NCBI GenBank assembly: GCA_030833265.1
Contig: JAURHO010000046.1
Span: 1-11,271, forward strand
Source: Crocinitomicaceae bacterium
Lineage (GTDB): Bacteria > Bacteroidota > Bacteroidia > Flavobacteriales_D > Crocinitomicaceae
Direction of reading: 5' to 3'
DNA length: 11,271 nt
Made by a program: the position numbers and the translations under genes. The notes under the pieces are model-generated. The model ran no database searches. It was not told the origin of the DNA and was given only the letters and a program-made list of their open reading frames with translations. Shown in pieces: positions 5,672-11,271 of the stretch (positions within the stretch are counted from its first letter, which is position 1; each line of letters begins with the position of its first letter).

Positions 5672-7687
5672 ATGGAATTTGAGCTTGTATCCGATTACAA
5701 ACCAACGGGTGATCAACCCGAAGCCATTCGGCAATTGGTCGCTGGCATACAAGAAGGCATTGAGCAGCAAACCTTGCTTGGTGTTACCGGTAGTGGTAAA
5801 ACATTTACAGTTGCCAATGTCATCAAAGAAGTACAGCGCCCCACGCTCATTTTATCTCACAACAAAACTCTAGCTGCGCAGCTCTACGGCGAATTCAAAC
5901 AATTCTTCCCCAATAATGCCGTCGAGTACTTCGTGTCTTACTACGACTACTATCAACCCGAGGCCTTTATTCCGTCCACAGGTACTTACATCGAAAAAGA
6001 CCTCCAAATCAACGACGAAATTGAAAAGCTCCGTTTAGCGGCCACCTCTGCCCTGCTCTCTGGCCGCCGCGACGTCATTGTAGTTGCTTCGGTGAGTTGT
6101 ATTTACGGTATCGGAAACCCAACAGAATTTAAAAACAGCATTTTGCACATTCAAGTGGGGCAAACCATTGTGCGCAATAAATTTTTGTTTCGCTTGGTAG
6201 AGAATTTGTACCAGCGCGCCGGCAACACCGAGTTTCAGCGCGGGCAATTCAGGGTAAGCGGCGACACCGTTGACATCTATTTAGCCTACACCGATTATGC
6301 CTTGCGCATCGGCTTTTGGGGCGATGAAATCGAACAAATCAGCGCCATAGACCCCGAAAGCGGCCAAGTGCTTGAGCGCTTTCAGAACATCGATATTTTC
6401 CCAGCCAACCTCTTTGTGTCTAGCCCAGAAAACACCCGACAAGCCATCTTGCAGATCCAAGATGACCTCGTGGAACAAGTAGCCAACTTCAAAGCAGAAG
6501 GCAAATTAGAAGAAGCCAAACGCCTCGACGAACGCGTCAACTACGACCTCGAAATGATCCGAGAGCTCGGCTACTGTTCAGGTATTGAAAATTATTCGCG
6601 CTATTTTGACCGCCGTGAACCCGGCGAGCGGCCTTTCTGCTTGCTCGATTATTTCCCAGACGATTTCTTGATGGTCATCGACGAAAGCCACGTAACGCTG
6701 CCGCAAGTCAGGGGGATGTATGCCGGAGACCGCGCTCGAAAAATCAATCTGGTAGACTACGGTTTTCGTTTGCAAGCAGCCATTGACAACCGCCCTTTGA
6801 AATTCGAAGAATTCGAAGGCTTTTTAAACACCGTCATTTACGTATCAGCAACTCCTGCCGACTACGAAATTCAGCAAGCCGAGGGCATCATGGTTGAGCA
6901 ACTCATCCGCCCAACTGGCCTTCTGGACCCGATTATTGAGGTGCACCCTACCAAGCACCAAATTGATCACCTCATCGAAGAAATCGAAAAACGCAGACAA
7001 CTTGAAGAGCGCGTATTGGTCACGACACTTACCAAGCGCATGGCTGAAGAGCTGCAAAAATACCTAGATCGTTTGGGCATTCCGTGCCGCTACATCCATT
7101 CGGAAATCGACACCATTGAGCGCGTTGAAATTTTACGCCAGCTCAGGCTCGGTGTTTTTGATGTCTTGATTGGTGTCAATCTATTAAGAGAAGGTTTGGA
7201 CCTCCCCGAAGTTTCGTTGGTGGCCATTCTAGACGCCGATAAAGAAGGTTTCTTAAGAAACGAACGCTCTTTGGTCCAAACCGTAGGGCGCGCGGCCAGA
7301 AACGTCAACGGCAAAGTGCTCATGTACGCCGACAAAATGACGCCTTCTATGCAGCGCACCATTGACGAAACCGCGCGCCGCCGCCTGACCCAAGAGGCCT
7401 ACAACACCGCACACAATCAGGTGCCTCAGGCCCTCAATAAATCCAAAGACAAAATCTTGGAGTCGACTAAAGTAGCAGACGGCGACCAAACCACGCGTCA
7501 GGTCAAGCAACTGCAAAAAGAGCAACACCAAAACGCTCCTGAGTTCCAAAGCGCCATGGATCCTGAAGCGCGCGCTCAAGAAATCAAGGCGCTCAAAAAA
7601 CAAATGGAGCGCGCCGCCAAAGACCTCGACTTCATCGAAGCAGCTCGCATCCGAGACCTCATCAAGGCACTTGAAAAATCAAACTAA
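5672..7687 (+). CDS. uvrB: Excinuclease ABC subunit UvrB
   Basis: UvrB is the damage-verifying helicase-like core of nucleotide excision repair: UvrA loads it at a lesion and it then recruits UvrC for the two incisions. It has 671 residues, against 673 in E. coli. Visible parts are PTGDQPEAI (11-19), Walker A GVTGSGKT (37-44, K43), the aromatic beta-hairpin SYYDYYQPEAF (89-99) that clamps one DNA strand, Walker B DESH (337-340), the YVSATP motif (390-395), RPTGLLDPIIEV (413-424), the helicase C-terminal segments LVTTLTKRMAE (449-459) and LLREGLD (504-510), the arginine-finger motif QTVGRAARN (536-544), and a C-terminal UVR motif of about 635-668 that contacts UvrC. All key motifs are intact. 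Starting at MEFELVSDYKPTGDQP matches the family. It leads a plus-strand unit, with the DUF3817 gene 20 bases downstream. Confidence 0.98.
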   Translation: MEFELVSDYKPTGDQPEAIRQLVAGIQEGIEQQTLLGVTGSGKTFTVANVIKEVQRPTLILSHNKTLAAQLYGEFKQFFPNNAVEYFVSYYDYYQPEAFIPSTGTYIEKDLQINDEIEKLRLAATSALLSGRRDVIVVASVSCIYGIGNPTEFKNSILHIQVGQTIVRNKFLFRLVENLYQRAGNTEFQRGQFRVSGDTVDIYLAYTDYALRIGFWGDEIEQISAIDPESGQVLERFQNIDIFPANLFVSSPENTRQAILQIQDDLVEQVANFKAEGKLEEAKRLDERVNYDLEMIRELGYCSGIENYSRYFDRREPGERPFCLLDYFPDDFLMVIDESHVTLPQVRGMYAGDRARKINLVDYGFRLQAAIDNRPLKFEEFEGFLNTVIYVSATPADYEIQQAEGIMVEQLIRPTGLLDPIIEVHPTKHQIDHLIEEIEKRRQLEERVLVTTLTKRMAEELQKYLDRLGIPCRYIHSEIDTIERVEILRQLRLGVFDVLIGVNLLREGLDLPEVSLVAILDADKEGFLRNERSLVQTVGRAARNVNGKVLMYADKMTPSMQRTIDETARRRLTQEAYNTAHNQVPQALNKSKDKILESTKVADGDQTTRQVKQLQKEQHQNAPEFQSAMDPEARAQEIKALKKQMERAAKDLDFIEAARIRDLIKALEKSN

Positions 7688-7707
7688 AACACCTAAACTC
7701 TTCATAC

Positions 7708-8001
7708 ATGACAACAGCAACTCCTTCAAAAGCACTCAAGCAATTCAGAATCATGGCCATCGCCGAGGGCTTCTCTTGGCTCGCCCTTTTGGTAACCATG
7801 TATTTAAAATATGGCCTAGATATGCCTGAACCCAACAAATTGGTTGGTTATATCCATGGCTTTTTATTCCTGATTTACTGCTTTTACATAGCCTATTTCC
7901 TCTTTGAAGAAAAATGGAAATTTGGCAAGTGTTTGGTGCTTTTCCTTACCGCTTTTTTACCTTTTGGCACCTTCTGGGCCGAGCGCAAGTATTTGAGATA
8001 A
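7708..8001 (+). CDS. DUF3817 family small integral membrane protein
   Basis: This 97-residue protein has about three hydrophobic helices: roughly 13-32 (FRIMAIAEGFSWLALLVTMY), 46-66 (GYIHGFLFLIYCFYIAYFLF) and 73-91 (GKCLVLFLTAFLPFGTFW). The family marks of DUF3817 are all present: IAEG in the first helix, LKYGLDMPEPNKLVGYIHG joining the first two helices, and LPFGTFWAERKYL at the end. It is expected in the inner membrane. The molecular function of the family is unknown. It starts 20 bases after uvrB with no promoter or terminator between, so it is probably co-transcribed, although a repair role does not follow from that. Confidence 0.88.
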   Translation: MTTATPSKALKQFRIMAIAEGFSWLALLVTMYLKYGLDMPEPNKLVGYIHGFLFLIYCFYIAYFLFEEKWKFGKCLVLFLTAFLPFGTFWAERKYLR

Positions 8002-8054
8002 AGTGTCTCGATCACTGATTATTATTAAATTCAAGTCACGTTAAACTCATTATT

Positions 8055-8615
8055 ATGTTTCGCTTACTCAAAAAAATCCTACTCGGTCTATTATTACTCA
8101 TCGGCATCTTACTGATTGTTGCGTGGTTCCTTCCTACTGAAATTGAAGTAACCAGAACCACTACTATTGCTAAAAATCAATCAGAAGTATTCGGTTATAT
8201 TAGGCTGCTCGAAAACCAACCTAAATATGGCGTGTGGTGGAAAGCAGACCCCAACATGAAAATTACCAACAGCGGCACAGATGGCCAAGTAGGCTTTGTA
8301 CATGGCTGGATCAGCAAAGACGACAACGTAGGCGAAGGGCAGCAAAAGATCATAAAAATCAGCACCGATTCTTTGGAAAGCAGAATGGACATGGAACTCA
8401 AATTTATCAGACCTTTCGAGAGCACCAACCCGTGTTATATGCAAACCAAACAAAAGGCAAGCAATAAAACCGAGGTGGTTTGGTCTATCACAAGCAAAAT
8501 GCCTTACCCTTTTAACCTCATGGGTGCAGTCATGAACATGGAAGACATGCTCGGCTCTGACCTTGAAAAAGGACTAAAAAACTTAAAGGTGCTGCTAGAA
8601 AAAGAAGATTATTAA
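8055..8615 (+). CDS. Membrane-anchored SRPBCC (polyketide cyclase-like) protein
   Basis: This is a 186-residue protein. Residues 5-25 (LLKKILLGLLLLIGILLIVAW, one hydrophobic run after MFRL) form a signal anchor with no clear cleavage site. The rest is a helix-grip SRPBCC domain, opening with the typical EIEVTRTTTIAKNQSEVFGYI at about 29-49. A repeated START-fold pattern follows: a WW pair near 61, a strand around GQVGFVHGW near 77, and a final helix DLEKGLKNLKVLLEKE. Bacteroidota encode many such proteins, annotated as polyketide cyclase/dehydrase-like, without known ligand. The anchor would place the domain on the periplasmic side or at the inner membrane. It lies 53 bases after the DUF3817 gene and 21 bases before fabI. 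It is not closely similar to the AHSA1-type protein on the other side of uvrB. Confidence 0.8.
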   Translation: MFRLLKKILLGLLLLIGILLIVAWFLPTEIEVTRTTTIAKNQSEVFGYIRLLENQPKYGVWWKADPNMKITNSGTDGQVGFVHGWISKDDNVGEGQQKIIKISTDSLESRMDMELKFIRPFESTNPCYMQTKQKASNKTEVVWSITSKMPYPFNLMGAVMNMEDMLGSDLEKGLKNLKVLLEKEDY

Positions 8616-8620
8616 CTTTG
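8613..8620 (+). promoter_or_regulatory. Possible -7 promoter box of fabI
   Basis: TAACTTTG exactly matches TAnnTTTG and overlaps the TAA stop of the preceding gene. The fabI ATG is 16 bases further on, giving a leader of about 10 bases. No good -33 TTG was seen at 17-23 bases upstream, so read-through from the upstream genes remains possible. Confidence 0.4.
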
Positions 8621-8636
8621 TTTAAAATTGTAACAC

Positions 8637-9452
8637 ATGTCTAATCACTTACTCAAAGGAAAACGCGGTATCATCTTTGGTGCCCTCAACAATCAAAGTA
8701 TTGCTTGGAAAGTAGCGGAGCGCGCTCATGAAGAAGGCGCAACCTTCGTTCTGACCAACGCACCTATCGCTATGCGCATGGGAGAAATCAATGAATTAGC
8801 TAGCAAAACAGGTAGCCAAGTGATCCCTGCAGATGCCACTAACCTCGAAGACCTCGAAAACTTAGTTACCAAAGCACAAGAAATTCTTGGTGGTAAAATT
8901 GACTTCGTTTTGCACTCTATCGGGATGTCGCCAAACGTCAGAAAAGGCAAGCACTACACTGAAAACGACTACAACTACTATGGTCAAACCATGGATGTTT
9001 CAGCGATGTCTTTGCACAAAACCTTAGCTACACTTTACAAGCACGACGCCATGAACGAATGGGGATCTGTAGTAGCGCTTTCTTACATTGCTGCACAACG
9101 CATCTTCCCTGACTACAACGACATGGCAGACGCAAAATCTTTACTCGAGTCTATCGCACGTTCTTTCGGTTACCACTACGGTATCAAGAAAAAAGTACGC
9201 GTCAATACCATTTCGCAGTCACCAACTGTAACCACAGCTGGTCAAGGGATCAAAGGGTTCACAGAGTTCATCAACTTCTCTGAGCAAATGTCGCCACTCG
9301 GCAACGCAAGCGCTATTGCCTGCGCAGACTACTGCATCAGCATGTTCTCTGACCTCACCAAATACGTCACGATGCAGAACCTCTTCCACGACGGCGGCTT
9401 CTCCAACACTGGCGTCACCCAACAAGTCATCGAACGCTTCGGCGATCAGTAA
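8637..9452 (+). CDS. fabI: Enoyl-[acyl-carrier-protein] reductase (NADH), FabI
   Basis: FabI reduces trans-2-enoyl-ACP to acyl-ACP, the last step of each round of type II fatty-acid elongation, in the cytoplasm. The 271-residue protein is a short-chain dehydrogenase-like Rossmann enzyme. Near the N-terminus, GIIFGALNNQSIAWKVA (11-27) is the FabI form of the nucleotide-binding loop. D66-A-T-N is the adenine-side motif and HSIGMSP (93-99) the next cofactor strand. The catalytic pair is Y160-x6-K167 in PDYNDMADAKSLLE, with Y150 also present, corresponding to Y146, Y156 and K163 of E. coli. The substrate-loop segment SQSPTVTTAGQGIKGF (193-208) is the Bacteroidota-type variant, and the tail GGFSNTGV is conserved. 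Upstream lies a possible own promoter; downstream is a strong terminator. FabI is the triclosan target, but resistance or sensitivity cannot be judged from this reading. Confidence 0.97.
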   Translation: MSNHLLKGKRGIIFGALNNQSIAWKVAERAHEEGATFVLTNAPIAMRMGEINELASKTGSQVIPADATNLEDLENLVTKAQEILGGKIDFVLHSIGMSPNVRKGKHYTENDYNYYGQTMDVSAMSLHKTLATLYKHDAMNEWGSVVALSYIAAQRIFPDYNDMADAKSLLESIARSFGYHYGIKKKVRVNTISQSPTVTTAGQGIKGFTEFINFSEQMSPLGNASAIACADYCISMFSDLTKYVTMQNLFHDGGFSNTGVTQQVIERFGDQ

Positions 9453-9471
9453 TATTCAAATTATTTTGAAC

Positions 9472-9499
9472 AAAAAAGGCCGCAGTAGCGGCCTTTTTT
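9472..9499. terminator. Bidirectional rho-independent terminator between fabI and the beta-barrel gene
   Basis: Six A, stem GGCCGC, loop AGTA, stem GCGGCC, then six T. The T-run follows the hairpin on both strands, so it ends fabI on the plus strand (stop 20 bases before) and the convergent minus-strand unit ending at 9527. Confidence 0.93.
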
Positions 9500-9526
9500 G
9501 GTTTTGAAACTATTCAAAGTTTAGTA

Positions 9527-10300
9527 CTAAAACCTTACGCCAACATTGAGTTGGACGTTGAGTTGCCCGTATTTGATGGTGTTTTCTTGTAAGGCGGTGC
9601 CAGTAGAAGAGAAGCCTCCACCATTTGGTATCCTTCTCGAACTGTAACTATCAAAAGTATACGAGAGTTGATTCGAAGGTTGATATTTGGCCCCTACTTC
9701 AACAAAGGCTCCTTTGTAAACATTTTTACGCATACTCATACCCAATTCAAAGCCATATTTAGGCTTACTAAAATTTGGAACCGTACATTTATTAAAGTAA
9801 TATGCCCCCACACCATCAATTTCTAATAAAATGGGTCTAACTTCAAAAATATAATCATGTTGCTGAATCAAGTTATAATACATTGAGGCGCTCACTGATA
9901 TTTCATCAATAAAATATTTGAACTGAAAATGTCGTTCAAGCCCTAGAGTGAAAAAGTTGCTATTGAAAGTATTATTTGTACCGCTATAAATTGAATCAAA
10001 TTCTGAATGTTGAGAATGATTAATCAGGGCGTTGTAGTTGCTGATATTGTAATTCTCATTTCCCATCATGGCGCCAGCTTTAATAGCCCATTTGCTTTTT
10101 AGAAAGTCAAAGGAATAGTTCAGCCCATGGTAAAAAGTAGAGGGGTTGAGCTGAATATTTCCACTCGAATAGGGACCAAAATTCAACGAGGCATTTTGAT
10201 GTATCGGAAAAAATCTTGACTCAGAAAACGTGATTTGATGTTTTTGAGCAAAAATCAAAATTGGGCTCAACATCAGAAGAAGTACAATTTTATTTTTCAT
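9527..10300 (-). CDS. Putative outer-membrane beta-barrel protein
   Basis: I do not recognise a specific family. The 257-residue protein starts with a clear signal peptide (MKNKIVLLLMLSPILIFAQ, likely cut after FAQ). The mature part is rich in alternating aromatic/hydrophobic and polar residues, for example YHGLNYSFDFL, FTLGLERHFQF, ISVSASMYYNLI, YGFELGMSM, GAFVEVGAKY and GQLNVQLNVGVRF. It ends in phenylalanine after alternating residues (VGVRF), the usual signature of an outer-membrane barrel assembled by the Bam complex. About 8-10 strands seem likely, in the size range of OmpW/PorT-like small barrels, but no such identity is claimed. Asn, Ser, Tyr and Phe are abundant and the gene is AT-rich compared with uvrB. 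It starts 10 bases after the lipoprotein-like gene, so the two are probably co-expressed and act in the envelope. Confidence 0.75.
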   Translation of the reverse strand: MKNKIVLLLMLSPILIFAQKHQITFSESRFFPIHQNASLNFGPYSSGNIQLNPSTFYHGLNYSFDFLKSKWAIKAGAMMGNENYNISNYNALINHSQHSEFDSIYSGTNNTFNSNFFTLGLERHFQFKYFIDEISVSASMYYNLIQQHDYIFEVRPILLEIDGVGAYYFNKCTVPNFSKPKYGFELGMSMRKNVYKGAFVEVGAKYQPSNQLSYTFDSYSSRRIPNGGGFSSTGTALQENTIKYGQLNVQLNVGVRF

Positions 10301-10310
10301 TTACACTAGT

Positions 10311-10723
10311 TTAAAAAATTTCAAATACACCGTAATAAAAATATTCTTTCGTCCAATGGTTATAATCAAAATACTCTCCTTTAATATGAAGTGTTTTGTA
10401 ACTTTCATCAATAATCTTTCCGGTGAACTTGAATATATGCGTTTGATTTGGTCGAAAATCATGCAGCTTTCCATGAACATTTTTGTGTTCATCAATATAA
10501 AGTGTATCATTATTAAATAGGAGCCATTCTTTTGTGCGCTTTAATAATGTATAATGATTTGGTTGAATACCTAAATGCAAATTACCGTACGCATCTTCTG
10601 CTGTAGTAAGTATATTTCCATTTGCATCTGTTGCAAGAATATCATAATGTTGCAATTGTTTTTCTTTGTTAAAATAACTACAACTTGTCAGCAGCAATAG
10701 ACTAAAAATGAGAAGTGTTTCAT
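10311..10723 (-). CDS. Putative lipoprotein whose 5' end is broken by an apparent one-base frameshift
   Basis: The main frame encodes LLLLTSCSYFNKEKQ and about 120 more residues, ending YYGVFEIF at 10311. LTSC is a textbook lipobox, but this frame has no ATG upstream. The only nearby start is TTG at 10697, which leaves just five residues before the cysteine, too short for export. An ATG at 10723-10721 opens the frame MKHFSFLVYCC and then stops. Adding one T to the T5 run (forward 10704-10708) joins the two as MKHFSFFSLLLLTSC, a perfect lipoprotein signal of about 15 residues in a 137-residue protein. The mature part (DANGNILTTAEDAYGN, YTLLKRTKEWLLFNNDTLYID) is probably beta-rich; no family is recognised. 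Causes could be a sequencing error, a recent mutation or slippage. It lies 10 bases before the beta-barrel gene. Confidence 0.6.
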
Positions 10724-10775
10724 GGGTGGTGTTTATAATGACTAAGTTAAGTAATTGATTTAGAAAACACTCTAA

Positions 10776-10799
10776 GGGTAAACCCCTAAATAAATAGGG
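10776..10799. promoter_or_regulatory. Overlapping inverted repeats between the response regulator and the lipoprotein gene
   Basis: GGGT-AA-ACCC (10776-10785) overlaps CCCTA-6-TAGGG (10784-10799). They lie 8 bases after the regulator stop and about 50 bases before the ATG at 10723. The size fits an operator for a LuxR/NarL-type dimer, or a weak attenuator, since on the minus strand the larger repeat is followed by GTTTA rather than a T-run. No TAnnTTTG promoter box was found in this gap of about 80 bases. Function is inferred only from symmetry and position. Confidence 0.3.
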
Positions 10800-10806
10800 A
10801 TAAATG

Positions 10807-11271
10807 CTAATTTATCCTCACCAACCTATGCTTCACCGCATACATGGCGATGCCGACCATGTTTCGGGCTTTGATTTTGGACATGATTTTGTCGCGGTGG
10901 GCTTCGACGGTTTTTCTCTGGATAAAGAGAATTTCGGCTATTTCTTGGCTTGTTTTTTCTTGACAAATCAACTGAACGATTTTGATCTCTTGGGAGGTGA
11001 GTTCAGAGGTGTTAAATGTGGGAACAACAATGCTTTGGTTGATTAATTCCTGAATTTTGGAAAGCGGCACCCGGTCAGAAAGATAGTAGCCGCAATCCAT
11101 TACTTGTTCAATGGCGTCTACTATTTCATTAATTTCTTGTGCTTTCAGCAGATAACCTCTGCCTCCACTTTTCATGAGGCGATCCACAAAGGCTTCGTTG
11201 TCATAAGAACTCAGCCCAATTATTTTGATATTTTCGTGATTTTTTACTAAGAATTCTGTGGCCTCCCAGCC
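10807..11271 (-). CDS. LuxR/NarL-type response regulator (5' end outside window)
   Basis: The frame is open to the right edge, so the N-terminus, including the phospho-acceptor aspartate, is missing; 154 residues are visible. It begins GWEATEFLVKN, the stretch just after the usual phosphorylation-loop motif of a receiver domain, then IKIIGLSSYDNEAF (strand 4 with its conserved switch Ser) and GGRGYLLKAQE, where the lysine of LLK is the conserved receiver lysine. A linker follows and then a GerE/LuxR helix-turn-helix: LTSQEIKIVQLICQEKTSQE, IAEILFIQRKTVEAHRDKIM, SKIKARNMVGIAMYAVKH. A GTG at 11187 could be taken for a start but is internal to the receiver domain. It would bind DNA as a dimer when phosphorylated by a sensor kinase, which is not visible here. 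The genes just downstream on the same strand are a lipoprotein and an outer-membrane-like protein. Confidence 0.9.
   Translation of the reverse strand, partial: GWEATEFLVKNHENIKIIGLSSYDNEAFVDRLMKSGGRGYLLKAQEINEIVDAIEQVMDCGYYLSDRVPLSKIQELINQSIVVPTFNTSELTSQEIKIVQLICQEKTSQEIAEILFIQRKTVEAHRDKIMSKIKARNMVGIAMYAVKHRLVRIN

Noticed and set aside
5625..5705. Upstream extension of the AHSA1-type protein by 27 residues
   Set aside because: The extension would overlap the uvrB start and contains the promoter-like box; family alignment begins at MSAQQFIKVQ.
7253..7603. 116-codon minus-strand frame inside the 3' part of uvrB
   Set aside because: Shadow of a GC-rich conserved gene, without family features.
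10804..11046. 80-codon plus-strand frame at the right end
   Set aside because: Antisense to the LuxR helix-turn-helix region of the response regulator.
1..11271. CRISPR array, tRNA/rRNA, insertion sequence, phage, toxin-antitoxin or defence genes
   Set aside because: No spaced direct repeats, cloverleaf or terminal inverted repeats with a transposase, and no protein motifs of these classes were seen on either strand.

Overview
The window looks like chromosomal DNA of a member of the Bacteroidota, most likely a Flavobacteriia-type organism. Several genes are preceded by the -7 promoter word of this phylum (TAnnTTTG). Start codons lack purine-rich ribosome binding sites. The fbaA-accD pair, FabI, DUF3817 and AHSA1-type proteins are close to forms common in the phylum, and there is a large secreted LamG/peptide-N-glycosidase F-like protein. 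No tRNA, rRNA, CRISPR array, insertion sequence or phage gene was seen.

Layout. (1) 1-4572, minus strand, read from right to left: class II fructose-bisphosphate aldolase (fbaA), acetyl-CoA carboxylase beta subunit (accD, 2 bases later), then after 40 bases a large secreted PNGase F-like protein whose C-terminus lies beyond the left edge. (2) 4573-4852: the divergent upstream region of fbaA, a 48-residue plus-strand gene at 4676-4822, and a strong terminator with a TTCG loop. (3) 4853-5624, minus strand: a DUF1801 protein and an AHSA1/SRPBCC protein, one operon. (4) 5672-9452, plus strand: uvrB, a small DUF3817 membrane protein, a membrane-anchored SRPBCC protein and fabI, ended at 9472-9499 by a hairpin that works in both directions. 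(5) 9527-11271, minus strand, more AT-rich by eye: a LuxR-type response regulator (N-terminus beyond the right edge), a putative lipoprotein with a disrupted 5' end, and an outer-membrane beta-barrel-like protein.

How the genes fit together. Most of the window is housekeeping: glycolysis/gluconeogenesis (fbaA), the two ends of fatty-acid synthesis (accD for malonyl-CoA supply, fabI for the last elongation step) and nucleotide excision repair (uvrB). The lipoprotein and beta-barrel genes form a probable two-gene cell-envelope unit downstream of a regulator. I found no clear undescribed multi-gene system. The observations most worth checking are the roughly 510-residue LamG-containing insertion inside the PNGase F catalytic fold, the one-base frame break that destroys an otherwise perfect lipoprotein signal peptide, the 48-residue gene, and the paired -7 boxes that predict leaderless mRNAs for uvrB and its divergent neighbour.
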